A stretch of 64,000 nucleotides of DNA from an uncultured Clostridia bacterium (GCA_910587735.1 CAJUNT010000008.1:73663-137662); one strand, 5' to 3'; positions 1-10,441 are shown, numbered from the stretch's first letter. Made by a program: numbers and translations. Notes: generated from the sequence alone by a model not told the origin.

Positions 1-425
1 ATTACTTGAGATGCTTTTACATAAGTATCTGTAAAATCAACAGATGCTTTTCTATCTTCTGTTACTGTCATACCAGCAACACCAATATCTGCTTTACCAG
101 ATAATATTGCAGGAATAATGGAATCAAAAGCCATATCTTCTACTTTTAATTCTTTTCCCATACTCTCTGCTACTGCTCTTGCAATTTCTACGTCAATACC
201 TACAATATCCTGTCCTTCATAAAATTCATATGGTGGAAATTCTGCATTTGTTGCCATAACAAATACATCACCTGTTGTTTCTCCTTCTGTGCCTTCTCCT
301 TGTGTTACCTCAGTATTTTGTTCTTCAACGTTATTTGCTTCTGGTGATGAACCACATCCAGCCATTGCAAAAAGCATTGTTGTAGTCATTGCAAATGCAA
401 ATACTGCTTTTAAATATTTTTTCAT
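1..425 (-). CDS. Amino-acid ABC transporter substrate-binding lipoprotein (partial)
   Basis: Only the first 141 codons lie in the window; the gene runs off the left edge. The protein starts MKKYLKAVFAFAMTTTML and has a lipobox ending in MAGC, so it is an exported lipoprotein, followed by a Glu/Thr/Gly-rich linker. The mature part (FPPYEFYEG, then DIVGIDVEIARAVAE and DIGVAGMTVTEDR) is typical of family 3 periplasmic-type binding proteins for polar amino acids or cystine. It would deliver substrate to a membrane permease and ATPase that should lie further left. The start is set by a GGAGGAAGT ribosome site ending about 6 bases upstream. Substrate cannot be told from this part. Confidence 0.85.
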   Translation of the reverse strand, partial: MKKYLKAVFAFAMTTTMLFAMAGCGSSPEANNVEEQNTEVTQGEGTEGETTGDVFVMATNAEFPPYEFYEGQDIVGIDVEIARAVAESMGKELKVEDMAFDSIIPAILSGKADIGVAGMTVTEDRKASVDFTDTYVKASQV

Positions 426-476
426 GATAATACTTCCTCCCTAAAAATCTAATTTACTTTATTTATCACAATTAGC

Positions 477-505
477 ATTATACTTCTTGTATGAATATAA
501 TGCAA
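477..505 (-). promoter_or_regulatory. Sigma-A-type promoter for the binding lipoprotein
   Basis: On the minus strand there is TTGCAT (500-505), a 17-base spacer and a perfect TATAAT (477-482), about 50 bases upstream of the lipoprotein start. No other promoter of this quality is seen in the 425-779 gap. Confidence 0.7.
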
Positions 506-610
506 GTATTTTTTAATAAAAAATCAAATATATTTTTAATATGATGTAATAAAATTGCAATTACTATATCATCATTTACATGATATAATAATGTTTTAAA
601 TATTGTATTT

Positions 611-667
611 TAGGGAAAAAAGAAATATCCATAATCTATATTCTAGTAATATAGATTATGGATATTT
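611..667 (-). terminator. Rho-independent terminator after the ClC gene
   Basis: A perfect 20-bp inverted repeat (623-642 against 648-667, five-base loop) is followed on the minus strand by CTTTTTTCCC. It lies downstream of the ClC gene and upstream of the lipoprotein promoter, so it separates the two transcription units. The rest of the 425-779 gap holds only the promoter at 477-505. Confidence 0.75.
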
Positions 668-778
668 CAATATAATACACTTTTTTTACATTATTTTAAA
701 CATTTGTATACCATTCTTTTTATGCATTTATGCATTATTTTATGTATAATTTATATTACTGAAATAATATCACAATCA

Positions 779-2020
779 CTAATTTGCATTACGGTTAATG
801 AATTCTGGTTTTACTTTTGAATACATAATCTTTTGCTCACTATATAAACTATAATATCCAGAAAGCATATAGCTAATTGCACAAACAAGCGTATAATAAG
901 CAACTTGTTCTCCTCCAAATAATTCTACTGAAAGTACAATAGCAGATAAAGGACAATTTGTAACACCACAAAATAATGCGCCCATACCTAATGCTGCACC
1001 AAATGATGGACTGAATCCCATAAAACTACTAATACTTGCGCCAAATGTTGCTCCCACAAAAAAAGATGGTACAATTTCTCCGCCCTTAAAACCAGCACCT
1101 AATGTAATTGCTGTAAATAATATTTTCCATAAAAATGCAAAAGGCTCTACACCACCATAAAATGCCCATTGTATTACGTCCACACCTGCACCATTATAAT
1201 CTCTTGTACCTGATATATATGTTAATGCAATCACAATACAGCCTCCCACAAATACCCTTTTATATGGATTGGGGAAATATATTTTATATAATGCAGATAC
1301 TTTTTTCATTGTTGTGCAAAAAAGTATACTAAGTAATGCGCCAATAATACCAAAAAACATAACACTGATACAAGCTGAGAATGATATACCTTGTGGCGCA
1401 CCTGTCAACAAAAATGATGTGGGTTTGATGCCACAATATGCAGATAATCCTGCACCAATTAAAGCGGAAATTGTGCAAGGTACAATGGCAGAATAATGCA
1501 TAATACCTACTGTAATAACTTCCATAGAAAATACAACTGATGCTATGGGTGTGCCAAAAAGTGCAGCAAAAGCAGCACTCATACCACACATTGTAATAAT
1601 TCTCTCATCTTTTTCGTCTAATTCTAACACTCTACCTAATTTTCCAGCAATACTACCCCCAAGTTGTAACGCTGCACCTTCTCTACCAGAAGACCCTCCA
1701 AAAAAATGGGTAATAATTGTGCTGACAAATATCAGTGGCGCCATTTTTAATGTTATTTTTTCATTTGTTCTGACAGATACCAATATAAAATTTGTACCTC
1801 TATCTTTATCCATACCCTCTAAATGATAAAAATATACAATCGCTAAACCGCCAAAAGGTAACAACCATAAAAGTATTGGATAAGTCATGCGATATTCTGT
1901 GGCAATTTCAATACCAAAATGAAAAATAATTCCTATTAGTCCTACAATTACTCCTACAATACTTCCGAAAAATATCCATTCGCCAAAAATACAAAATTGT
2001 TCATATGCTTTTTTCCACAT
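779..2020 (-). CDS. ClC-family chloride channel or Cl-/H+ (F-) antiporter
   Basis: A 413-residue polytopic membrane protein. The filter motif appears as SSGREGAAL (about 110-118), with Glu114 at the place of the ClC external gating glutamate; the usual GREGP proline is replaced by Ala. A second signature, GGEIVPSF, corresponds to the GxFxP helix. It moves chloride or another halide across the cytoplasmic membrane. Length fits a bacterial ClC without cytoplasmic CBS domains. A GAGGGGGA ribosome site sits just upstream of the ATG. It appears to be a single-gene unit ending at the terminator at 611-667. Ion specificity (Cl- versus F-) is not decided by what I can see. Confidence 0.9.
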   Translation of the reverse strand: MWKKAYEQFCIFGEWIFFGSIVGVIVGLIGIIFHFGIEIATEYRMTYPILLWLLPFGGLAIVYFYHLEGMDKDRGTNFILVSVRTNEKITLKMAPLIFVSTIITHFFGGSSGREGAALQLGGSIAGKLGRVLELDEKDERIITMCGMSAAFAALFGTPIASVVFSMEVITVGIMHYSAIVPCTISALIGAGLSAYCGIKPTSFLLTGAPQGISFSACISVMFFGIIGALLSILFCTTMKKVSALYKIYFPNPYKRVFVGGCIVIALTYISGTRDYNGAGVDVIQWAFYGGVEPFAFLWKILFTAITLGAGFKGGEIVPSFFVGATFGASISSFMGFSPSFGAALGMGALFCGVTNCPLSAIVLSVELFGGEQVAYYTLVCAISYMLSGYYSLYSEQKIMYSKVKPEFINRNAN

Positions 2021-2070
2021 AGTATCCCCCTCAAAACCATAACTACAATTTTATAAAATTTACAAAACAT

Positions 2071-2113
2071 TAGTAAATACTCCGTTGCCCCAATTCACGG
2101 AGTATATTTACTA
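2071..2113 (-). terminator. Hairpin after the two-component operon
   Basis: TAGTAAATACTCCG (2071-2084) pairs with CGGAGTATATTTACTA (2098-2113) with a two-base bulge. It lies directly after the histidine kinase gene on the minus strand. The T-rich tail is weak, so termination is likely but not certain. Confidence 0.5.
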
Positions 2114-2151
2114 ATGCACAGAATATACAAAATAATACTCAAATATATTGA

Positions 2152-4380
2152 TTATTCTTGCTGTTCCTCTGATTCTTCTGTATTATGTTCTATCCATATA
2201 GGCATCATAACGATTGCTTTAAATAAATCTCCATCAATATTGATTTCAAATTTGCCATCTTGTATTTCAGAAAGACTTTTCGCAATAGACAAGCCTAATC
2301 CAGAGCCTTCTGTAGTACGAGAAACATCTCCCCTCACAAAACGGTCCATTAACTGGTCTGGTGTAATATCTATAGAAGCAGCAGAGATATTTTTGATAAT
2401 CATGACACCCATATCATTCATATGAAAAATATCTACATAAACACGAGAATTTGACATAGAATACTTTATAACATTTGTAATTAAATTTTCTAATATCCTC
2501 CACATATGCCTACCGTCTGCATATATAATGGTTTCTTGTTCACAATTGATTTTTATAGTTAATCCTGCTTTTTCAATTTTCTCTTCTAATTCTCCTATTG
2601 CCTGCATGAAAAGCAGTTTCAAATCTACTTTTCCTTTTGTAACTGTTAAATTTCCACTAGATGCCTTACTTGCCTCAATTAAATCTTCAATCAACTGTTT
2701 TAAACGATAAGACTTTTCATGTAATACTTCAACAAATTCTTTTGCTTTTTCATTATCCAATGTTTCCTTTTTTAATAAATCTACATAGGTAATAATAGAA
2801 GTTAAAGGCGTTTTTAAATCATGAGATACATTTGTAATCAATTCCGCTTTCATTCTTTCGCCTTTCACTGCTTCTTCTACTGCTTCTCTCAATCCACATT
2901 GTATGTTTGCAACATCTTCTGCAAAATTTTTAAAAGAAGGAGAAATCTTTTTTAAATCTAATTCATATGCAAAATTGCCCTTTGATGTTTCTTTTACAGA
3001 AATCATAACTTTTGTAAGAGAGCCTAATGCCCTTGCACAAAATGCTGCTGCAATACCATTAAACAAAAGCATACAAAATAGTAAAAATAATGCAATACCT
3101 CCTGTACCATATAATATAGCATTTAATAAAAACATTGTCATAATACAATTTGCCATACCATAACCCATAAGCAAAAATACAATCCAGCCACAAAATGTTT
3201 TTCCGCTAAATAAATAACTGATTTTGCGTAATATTGCAGCTACCATAGTATTACTGAAAAAACGTTTGCCTTTTATTTGTCTGGAAAGACTTGTTGTAAA
3301 ACTTAGCCATACTGTACTATATAATATAAGCAATGCACCTAATAATGTTGAAAAAATGTATGTCCATAAATAGTATGTACTGTTGTATAATATCACATTG
3401 CAAAGTAATAGCGTTATAAAACCTGCAACTAAATTAAATATTGTAAACAGTATAATGTGAATATCATTATATATTCTATCTATTACTAAATATTCTATAT
3501 CGCCACCTCTTTGACTTTGTCCTGCTACACGAATTAAATACAATAGTGATATAATAATTGCAATACACGCTGTAATCGCAACCCCCGTTAATATAGGATA
3601 ACTTCTTTTTATCATATAAAATTCTTCTTGTTCTCTGTAAAAAGCATCTCCTGGTAAAAGAGGCTCTCTTATTGCCGCATAAAGTTTGCAACCGCTTTTT
3701 TCAAATACCTCATCATGATATTCTGTATAATATCCTAAATTATCAATAGAAAAACCGCCTTCTAATATAATACTTCTTGTCATATTAGAAATACCTTCTT
3801 TTGAAATATTTCCTGATATCTTATTACCATTTTCATTTTCTAAATAATAAAAGAAATTTTCATAATCATTTAATTCCCTTTTCATATTTCTATAAACTTC
3901 TAATTGATTTTGTATATACATATTTCTATATTGATATAAACGGGTTTCTACTAATGTTTTATATTCTTCAAAATTACTTTGCAGATTTTCAGGTATTTTA
4001 TTTTTAATAATTAAGCCATCATATGTATCATTTACTTCTGTACTTTGTGTAATCACACCATCTATTACACTATAATAATTTTTGAAACTCGTAAGTAAAT
4101 CTTCTTTGGAAAGATGTTCTCCTGCTTCAATACTTTTTTCATCTTTAAAATATACTGATACATTGATTACATCACTTAATAATTTATCAAAACGTGTTCT
4201 AAAATTTTGTGTTTCATAATAACTATTTGTCGCAACTGCTTGATATTTCCAATTTTGACTAATATTCAAAAAAATCATACTAGATAGATACAATGTTAAT
4301 ACACCTATAAAGTATATCATCGCTGCAAAAATCTTTGTCCTAGTCAAATATTGACTAGTTTTTTTCGATTTTGTAGCCAA
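2152..4380 (-). CDS. Membrane sensor histidine kinase (VanS-like)
   Basis: A 742-residue kinase. The N-terminal half has a transmembrane helix near 17-38, an extracytoplasmic domain to about 260, then several more membrane segments to about 450. The cytoplasmic core has HisKA with the phospho-acceptor His520 in NVSHDLKTPLTS, an N box (ENLITNVIKYS) and a G2 box (GSGLGLSIAK). It should phosphorylate the response regulator encoded just upstream, whose gene overlaps it by 26 bases. The start is a TTG codon (TTGGCTACAAAA) behind a GGGGAA stretch; no better in-frame start exists before the first membrane helix. The C-terminus is acidic. The signal is unknown; ligand-sensing families of this architecture often respond to cell-wall stress. 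Confidence 0.9.
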   Translation of the reverse strand: MATKSKKTSQYLTRTKIFAAMIYFIGVLTLYLSSMIFLNISQNWKYQAVATNSYYETQNFRTRFDKLLSDVINVSVYFKDEKSIEAGEHLSKEDLLTSFKNYYSVIDGVITQSTEVNDTYDGLIIKNKIPENLQSNFEEYKTLVETRLYQYRNMYIQNQLEVYRNMKRELNDYENFFYYLENENGNKISGNISKEGISNMTRSIILEGGFSIDNLGYYTEYHDEVFEKSGCKLYAAIREPLLPGDAFYREQEEFYMIKRSYPILTGVAITACIAIIISLLYLIRVAGQSQRGGDIEYLVIDRIYNDIHIILFTIFNLVAGFITLLLCNVILYNSTYYLWTYIFSTLLGALLILYSTVWLSFTTSLSRQIKGKRFFSNTMVAAILRKISYLFSGKTFCGWIVFLLMGYGMANCIMTMFLLNAILYGTGGIALFLLFCMLLFNGIAAAFCARALGSLTKVMISVKETSKGNFAYELDLKKISPSFKNFAEDVANIQCGLREAVEEAVKGERMKAELITNVSHDLKTPLTSIITYVDLLKKETLDNEKAKEFVEVLHEKSYRLKQLIEDLIEASKASSGNLTVTKGKVDLKLLFMQAIGELEEKIEKAGLTIKINCEQETIIYADGRHMWRILENLITNVIKYSMSNSRVYVDIFHMNDMGVMIIKNISAASIDITPDQLMDRFVRGDVSRTTEGSGLGLSIAKSLSEIQDGKFEINIDGDLFKAIVMMPIWIEHNTEESEEQQE

Positions 4381-5056
4381 TTCCCCACACCACCTTTAAA
4401 TATCTTGGCTCTTTCGGATTGATTTCTATTTTTTCTCTAATTCTTCTAATATGTACAGAAACCGTATTTTCTGGTGCAAATGAAAGTTCATTCCAAACAT
4501 TTTCATAAATTTGGTCAATAGAAAATACTTTTCCTGCATTTTCCATTAAAAGCTGTAATATACCATATTCTGTTGCTGTTAATTTTACTTTTTCACCTTC
4601 CACTCTTACCTCTTTGGCATCTTTGTCTAGTTCTAATCCCCCTATTTTAATAATATTGCTTTTTTCTGCAATACTGCCTAGTGTGGTATATCTTCTCATT
4701 TGACTTTTTACTCTTGCTAATAATTCCAAAGGATTAAAAGGCTTTGTAATATAATCGTCTGCACCAAAATTTAATCCTAATATTTTATCAGTGTCCTCTG
4801 ATTTTGCAGATAATATAATAATGGGTATATTTAATCTTTCTCTAATTTTAATTGTAGTGTTTAAACCATCCATTTTTGGCATCATAATATCCAAAAGTAT
4901 TAAATGAATTTCATTTTGCTCTAAAGCATGTAATGCCTCCTCTCCATTGTATGCCTTTATAATATTATAATTTTCTTGTTTTAAATAAATTTCAATCGCA
5001 TCTACAATAGATTTTTCATCATCGCACACCAATATATTAAATTTTTCCATTTCCAT
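4355..5056 (-). CDS. OmpR/PhoB-family response regulator
   Basis: A 233-residue two-domain regulator. The receiver has the acidic pair in VCDDEKS, the phosphorylated Asp in LLDIMMPKMDG, and the conserved Lys in ITKPFNP. The C-terminal winged helix carries the typical SVHIRRIREKIE recognition helix and the WGIGYK wing. It is the first gene of a two-gene operon with the sensor kinase, preceded by AAGGAGGGG. By family it binds direct repeats as a dimer on phosphorylation. Targets are not visible here. Confidence 0.93.
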   Translation of the reverse strand: MEMEKFNILVCDDEKSIVDAIEIYLKQENYNIIKAYNGEEALHALEQNEIHLILLDIMMPKMDGLNTTIKIRERLNIPIIILSAKSEDTDKILGLNFGADDYITKPFNPLELLARVKSQMRRYTTLGSIAEKSNIIKIGGLELDKDAKEVRVEGEKVKLTATEYGILQLLMENAGKVFSIDQIYENVWNELSFAPENTVSVHIRRIREKIEINPKEPRYLKVVWGIGYKIEKN

Positions 5057-5184
5057 AATGCCCCTCCTTATACTGCATTTTCTTTTTTCACTTCCTTATG
5101 ATAGTATTTTAAGCACCCTATCATAATGATAACAATATAAATTTACAAATTATAAAATACTTCTCTTAAAAAATTCTTACACTT

Positions 5185-6072
5185 TTAGCATTTATTTCTT
5201 TGTGATAGTACAGGTATGATAACACCGCCTAATACTAATATCATACCTGTTATTTTTTGCCATGAAATCTCCTCTTGAAATATCAGTATTCCTATCATTG
5301 CTGCTACAACTGGCTCTATTGTAGCAATTACAGAGGCTTGACTTGCTTGCATACTACTCAATCCTTTTGTATAACAAATGTATGGTATTAGTGCCGTTAT
5401 AATAGAAAACAGTACCATATCAAATAAAACATTTTTTTCTATTATTTTTTGTAATAATTGTACAGGATTTACTAAAAAACAAGTAAATACTGCGGCAAAT
5501 ACAAATGTATAAAATGTAATTGTAAGAGAATGATAATTTTTTTTGATAGCAAACATACCAAATATACTATATAAAGCATAACCAATACCAGAACAAATAC
5601 CAAATAATATACCTTTTGCTGTGTATATGGTTTTTTCTGCACCTAATACACCTGTTACAAATACACAACCTAAAAATGTTATTGCTACCACAATACATTT
5701 TATTTTTGTCAGTTTTTCTCCAAAAAGAAATAACGAACTTACCATGACAATAGCAGGTGCAGTATATAATAATACTGCCGCAACACCTAAACTTGTTTCA
5801 AGTATTGCTTTCATATAACACCAGTTAAAAAATGCATAACTGCAAATACCTGTACCAATAAAATAACGAATGTCTGTGATATTGTGCAAACAAAGCAATT
5901 TTTTATCTTTTAAAAACAGTATTGGTATTAATAATATAGTATCTATTGTCATTTTTGTGAAAAGCATTTCCATTTCACTAAATCCAAGTATTGTAATATT
6001 CTTTGTAAATAATCCCAAAGAACCCCAGCAAATACCTGCAAATAATACCAATGTCCATGCCATATTTTTCAT
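5185..6072 (-). CDS. EamA/DMT-family transporter
   Basis: 295 residues, about ten hydrophobic helices arranged as two EamA repeats (FAGICWGSLGLFTKNI at the start; LFGICSGIGYALYSIFG at the start of repeat two; ATIEPVVAAMIGILIF near the end). The family exports small metabolites or amino acids across the cytoplasmic membrane. The gene begins 18 bases after addA on the same strand, so it is probably co-transcribed with it. Substrate unknown. Confidence 0.88.
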   Translation of the reverse strand: MKNMAWTLVLFAGICWGSLGLFTKNITILGFSEMEMLFTKMTIDTILLIPILFLKDKKLLCLHNITDIRYFIGTGICSYAFFNWCYMKAILETSLGVAAVLLYTAPAIVMVSSLFLFGEKLTKIKCIVVAITFLGCVFVTGVLGAEKTIYTAKGILFGICSGIGYALYSIFGMFAIKKNYHSLTITFYTFVFAAVFTCFLVNPVQLLQKIIEKNVLFDMVLFSIITALIPYICYTKGLSSMQASQASVIATIEPVVAAMIGILIFQEEISWQKITGMILVLGGVIIPVLSQRNKC

Positions 6073-6090
6073 TTCTTCCTCTTCCTTTCA

Positions 6091-9000
6091 TTACTCTATC
6101 AATATTGCTTTCCCTAATGCAAAAGAATATAAATAAACTTCTTTTACTGTTTTTGCTGTTGCTCTTTCTAATGCCATTTTATAAAATTTCATTTGCATTT
6201 CATATTGTTTTTTTAATGTATCTACTGTTTTTTTTCCCCATAATCTATCATTTTTATAGTCTACAAGTACAATATCGCCATCTTCTTCAAAAAAACAATC
6301 TATAATACCATTTATCATAACACTATCTTGCACAAATTGATATTCTTTTTCAGGAAAAATTTCTTTTGCTTTTACAAGCATAGCAAAACATTTCTCTTTT
6401 TCTACTGTTTCCGCATTCCTTATCCTTTGTGCTAAATCAGAATTAAAAAAATTTATGATTTCAGAAACATTTAATGCTTTTATCTCTTTTTCAGATAATA
6501 CTTTTCGTTCTTTTAATAAAACCATTTCATATTCTATATCTTGTTTAGTATATTGTTTTCTTAAATCACAACATTCCATAAATGTATGCAGAGCAGTACC
6601 AATTTCTGATGCTGTTAATTTTCTTTCATCTCTTTCAAATTTAGGTATTTTCATTTCAATATCCCATTGCTGTTCCCCTTCTAATAATGTTGTTTGCTGT
6701 TGCCATTTTCTTTTTATTTCAGAAATAGAAATTTTTGTTTGCAATTTTGTGGCATATTCATAGGGGTATTTCCAATTTAATGTGTCAAAAATTTGTTTCT
6801 TTTTCCCACTATAATCTTTTTCATTGTCCCAAGTATCAAAATAATCCATGATTTCTTTTTGTTGTTCTGTCATATCATATTCTGTTTGCTGTTGTTCTGA
6901 CGCTAATAATAGAATATTCCATTCAGAACTATCTTGCAATACTATTTGAGTATCAGAATAAAATCCATGCTTTTTTAAAAAACTTTTTCCTGTTTTATGA
7001 CGTAATATTGCAGGCATTACCCAATCTAAATAATTTCTAGCTTGTGCCATTTTATAATATGGTAATGTTTGTTTTTGTATATCTGCATAATCACACCACT
7101 TTTCAAATTTTGAATGAATATCTTTTTGTTTGATTGTTCCAGTTAATATTAGTTTTTCTTTTGCCCTTGTCATAGCAACATAAAGTACACGCATTTCTTC
7201 TGAAATCATATTTTGTTTGATTTTCTGTTTTACTGCCTCTTTTGACCATGTTGTATATTTTGCTCTTTCTTCTAAATTCATATAATTCAGTCCAATGCCC
7301 ATATCATAATCTAATAAAATATCTTTGTTTAAATCTTTCATATTAAAATTTTTCGCCATATCTGACACAAATACAACTGGAAACTCTAATCCTTTGCTTT
7401 TATGTATTGTCATAATACGTACCATATTCTCGCCTTCACTAAGCAATTTCGCAGAGCCTGTATTTTCTTCAGCTTTTTTGATATTTTCAATATATCTTAT
7501 AAAATGAAATAATCCTTTTAAACTTGTTTTTTCATAGTCCTCAGCTTTTTCTATCAAAAATCGTAAATTTGCTTGTCTTAATTTTCCTCCTGCTGTGACA
7601 CCCACATAATCAAAATACCCTGTTTCACTATAAAGATACCAAAGCAATTGACTAATAGAATAATCTTTTGCTTTACTTCTCCATAACACAATATCATGGA
7701 ATACATTTTTTAATCTCTCTGCAATTTGTATCTGCTGTTCTGTTAATTCATTTTCTTCATACTTTTTAATATAGTCTTTTATACAATTATAATAATTTTC
7801 TTCCTCATTTACCAGACGAACTTCCATTAATTCTTCTGCACTAAAATGATATATTGGAGAATGTAACAATGATAATAAAGCAATATCTTGTATAGGATTA
7901 TCTAATACTTGTAATAGATTTAATACTGTCATAACTTCTAATGTTTCAAAATATCCTAATGAAGTTTCTGCATAAAAGGGAATATCTTCTTTTATAAAAA
8001 TATTATCAAATATACCATTCCATCTTTTAATACTTCTTAATAGTATTGCAATATCTCCAAAAGCAATCGGACGATACTGCCCTGTTTTTTTATCCAAAAT
8101 ATGATAATTTTCTTCAAACATTTTTTTAATGCGTTTTGCAATCATATGTGCTTCTTTTTCTGCTTGATTCCATTCTTCTAAAACATTTTCCTGTTCTTGT
8201 TCTGTATTATCAGTCAATTGTTCTTGTGGCTTTTCATCTATTACATTCAATAACAGTATTTCATTTTCTCCTCCACAATTTCCATCAAATAAAGGAAATT
8301 CTGCACCAGCATACAATGCTGCATGATTATCATATATCAATCCTCCTACTTGCTTTGACATAACTTGCTTAAATATAAAATTGATGCCATCTAATATATT
8401 TTTGCGACTTCTAAAGTTTTGAGAAAGCAATATCTTTTGTTCTTTTCCTTGTTCTAATGTATAATCATGATACTTTTTCATAAATATTTCTGGCATGGCA
8501 AGTCGAAAACCATATATACTTTGCTTGACATCTCCTACCATAAAGCGATTGTATTCTCTTTGGCTATTTTTAGAAACAGCAGAAAGTATCATTTCTTGTA
8601 TTAAATTACTGTCTTGATATTCATCAATAAATATTTCTGTATACTTTTGCTGCAATTCTTTTGCTGCATTAGTAGGTATGATATTTTCAGGTGTGCTTTT
8701 TTCTTCTAATAGCACACTTAAACAAAAATGTTCATAATCCCCAAAATCTAATATCCTTTTTTCTTTTTTTATTTTTTGATATCTTTCCATAAACATTTTT
8801 ACAACATTTCCTAAATATTTTATAATGGGGTATAATTGTTTCATATGTTTTTCCATATTGTCTATGTTATATATAAATATTGTTTGCTGTAAATCTTCAA
8901 ATATTTTTTTTGCTTTATTCCTAAAATGAACAATTTGCTCTTTTATTTCTTTTTCTTCTCCCCTATAAGGAGGAAGTTTTTCAAAATGAATTTCTTGCAT

Positions 9001-9819
9001 TGCTTGTTGTATACGACGAAAAGGCAGAGAACACCGTATTGCGCAATTCTCCGCCATTTCTAATTCTGTTTGTAAATATTGTATATATTTTTCAAAACCA
9101 TATACACTTTCCGCTAACTCTAAAGCAGATTTTAAATAATAACACATCATATTTAACTCTTGTGTTATTTTTTCATGTAATATATTTGCCCAAGTAGTAT
9201 TTTCTATACCATTTTGTCCACACAAATAAAATGCTTCTGTCTTTTCATTTAACCATTCTAAAGGCTTAGGACAGCCAAGCAAAAAATCATATATATCTAA
9301 TATCAATTCTTTTAATTTGTCATCTTTTGTGTCGTTTCCAAATATTTCTACTAATGTATAAAATTCTGTGTTAGATTCTATGGTATATAATTCTTCAAAT
9401 AGTTCTGTTAATACCTCCTGCTTTAAAAGTTTCACTTCTGTTTCATCCGCTGTTCTCATAACAGGGTCAATTCCTAATGTATAATAATTTTCTTTTACTA
9501 CTTGTAAACAAAAAGAATGTATTGTTTTAATATCTGCCCTATTTAAATAAGTTAATTGATTTTGCAAATGCTCATTTGTAGGCTCATATTCCATTTTTTT
9601 TACAATCGCATCTCCTATTCTTTGCTTCATTTCTGACGCTGCTGCATTTGTAAATGTTACAACAAGCAATTTATCTACATCAATAGGATTTTCTTTGTCT
9701 GTTATCATAGAAATAATACGTTCTACTAATACAGCTGTTTTTCCAGAGCCTGCTGCTGCTGAAATTAAAAGATTACAATTTCTTGTGTCAATCGCTTTTT
9801 TCTGTTCTTTTGTCCACAT
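6091..9819 (-). CDS. addA: AddA helicase-nuclease subunit
   Basis: A UvrD/Rep-type superfamily 1 helicase with a C-terminal RecB-like nuclease; with AddB it resects double-strand breaks. I chose the ATG at 9819 (1242 residues) because GAATGAGGTGAA lies just in front of it; a longer GTG start at 9858 would begin without a ribosome site and overlap the gene before. Walker A is AAAGSGKT (Lys27), Walker B region FIDEYQDSN, motif VI region VAMTRAKEKL. The nuclease motif is intact: GIIDCFFEEDGDIVLVDYKND spans the GxxD and DYK elements. Unusual: addB, normally directly upstream, is missing and an unrelated short gene takes its place. Confidence 0.95.
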   Translation of the reverse strand: MWTKEQKKAIDTRNCNLLISAAAGSGKTAVLVERIISMITDKENPIDVDKLLVVTFTNAAASEMKQRIGDAIVKKMEYEPTNEHLQNQLTYLNRADIKTIHSFCLQVVKENYYTLGIDPVMRTADETEVKLLKQEVLTELFEELYTIESNTEFYTLVEIFGNDTKDDKLKELILDIYDFLLGCPKPLEWLNEKTEAFYLCGQNGIENTTWANILHEKITQELNMMCYYLKSALELAESVYGFEKYIQYLQTELEMAENCAIRCSLPFRRIQQAMQEIHFEKLPPYRGEEKEIKEQIVHFRNKAKKIFEDLQQTIFIYNIDNMEKHMKQLYPIIKYLGNVVKMFMERYQKIKKEKRILDFGDYEHFCLSVLLEEKSTPENIIPTNAAKELQQKYTEIFIDEYQDSNLIQEMILSAVSKNSQREYNRFMVGDVKQSIYGFRLAMPEIFMKKYHDYTLEQGKEQKILLSQNFRSRKNILDGINFIFKQVMSKQVGGLIYDNHAALYAGAEFPLFDGNCGGENEILLLNVIDEKPQEQLTDNTEQEQENVLEEWNQAEKEAHMIAKRIKKMFEENYHILDKKTGQYRPIAFGDIAILLRSIKRWNGIFDNIFIKEDIPFYAETSLGYFETLEVMTVLNLLQVLDNPIQDIALLSLLHSPIYHFSAEELMEVRLVNEEENYYNCIKDYIKKYEENELTEQQIQIAERLKNVFHDIVLWRSKAKDYSISQLLWYLYSETGYFDYVGVTAGGKLRQANLRFLIEKAEDYEKTSLKGLFHFIRYIENIKKAEENTGSAKLLSEGENMVRIMTIHKSKGLEFPVVFVSDMAKNFNMKDLNKDILLDYDMGIGLNYMNLEERAKYTTWSKEAVKQKIKQNMISEEMRVLYVAMTRAKEKLILTGTIKQKDIHSKFEKWCDYADIQKQTLPYYKMAQARNYLDWVMPAILRHKTGKSFLKKHGFYSDTQIVLQDSSEWNILLLASEQQQTEYDMTEQQKEIMDYFDTWDNEKDYSGKKKQIFDTLNWKYPYEYATKLQTKISISEIKRKWQQQTTLLEGEQQWDIEMKIPKFERDERKLTASEIGTALHTFMECCDLRKQYTKQDIEYEMVLLKERKVLSEKEIKALNVSEIINFFNSDLAQRIRNAETVEKEKCFAMLVKAKEIFPEKEYQFVQDSVMINGIIDCFFEEDGDIVLVDYKNDRLWGKKTVDTLKKQYEMQMKFYKMALERATAKTVKEVYLYSFALGKAILIE

Positions 9820-9844
9820 TACTGCTTTCACCTCATTCAAATAA

Positions 9845-10441
9845 TCAGTTTGTGGCACGTTTTAATCTCATATTAACAGAAAGATATTTTGTAAAAGATG
9901 CCATGAAACTGTTAAATGAATTATAACAAAAATTTTCTATAAATGCCAATGAAAATGGTGAAAGACTGTGAGAACCAAAAACATATCTTGCTGTTGTTTT
10001 TGCAAATAAATCCGAAAAACAACTTTCTCCGCTTTTTGCACAATAATATAAAGCATCTGCTAATTTTTTTTCTGTGTCATTTAACTGAAATACAAAATAT
10101 AAATTCCTTTTCATTTCTCTCCATCGCAATTTTCTTCTTTTAATGCGCGATAGTCTTATACTATGATACATTGCTACCAATTTTAAAAATCGTATGCCCT
10201 TTTCTTTATTTAATTCATTTAATTGTTGTTCAAAATAATTATATTCTGTTTTAGTTTCTAAAAAAATTTCATAAGCATCTGCAACAGCATTTTCAATAGA
10301 ATGTTCAAAAAATGCCTCATAAAAAGAATTTTCTAACTTTTCCGCTCTTTCTAAAAAAAAATATTTTTGTTCCTCAATATTTTCTTTTATAATGTCTTGT
10401 TTCTTCTGTTTTTTTTGATAAAGTGTTGTAATATAGTGCAT
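9845..10441 (-). CDS. Unrecognised protein upstream of addA
   Basis: About 198 residues, rich in Lys, Glu and aromatic residues, with charged helical stretches (KKQKKQDIIKENIEEQ near the start; RLSRIKRRKLRWREMKRN in the middle) and no signal peptide or clear membrane helix. I do not recognise a family. It ends 25 bases before the addA start and is preceded by AAAGGAGGATAA, so it is clearly translated and probably co-transcribed with addA. It has neither the helicase-like nor the iron-sulfur nuclease features of AddB. GTG at 10444 is an alternative start. Confidence 0.7.
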   Translation of the reverse strand: MHYITTLYQKKQKKQDIIKENIEEQKYFFLERAEKLENSFYEAFFEHSIENAVADAYEIFLETKTEYNYFEQQLNELNKEKGIRFLKLVAMYHSIRLSRIKRRKLRWREMKRNLYFVFQLNDTEKKLADALYYCAKSGESCFSDLFAKTTARYVFGSHSLSPFSLAFIENFCYNSFNSFMASFTKYLSVNMRLKRATN

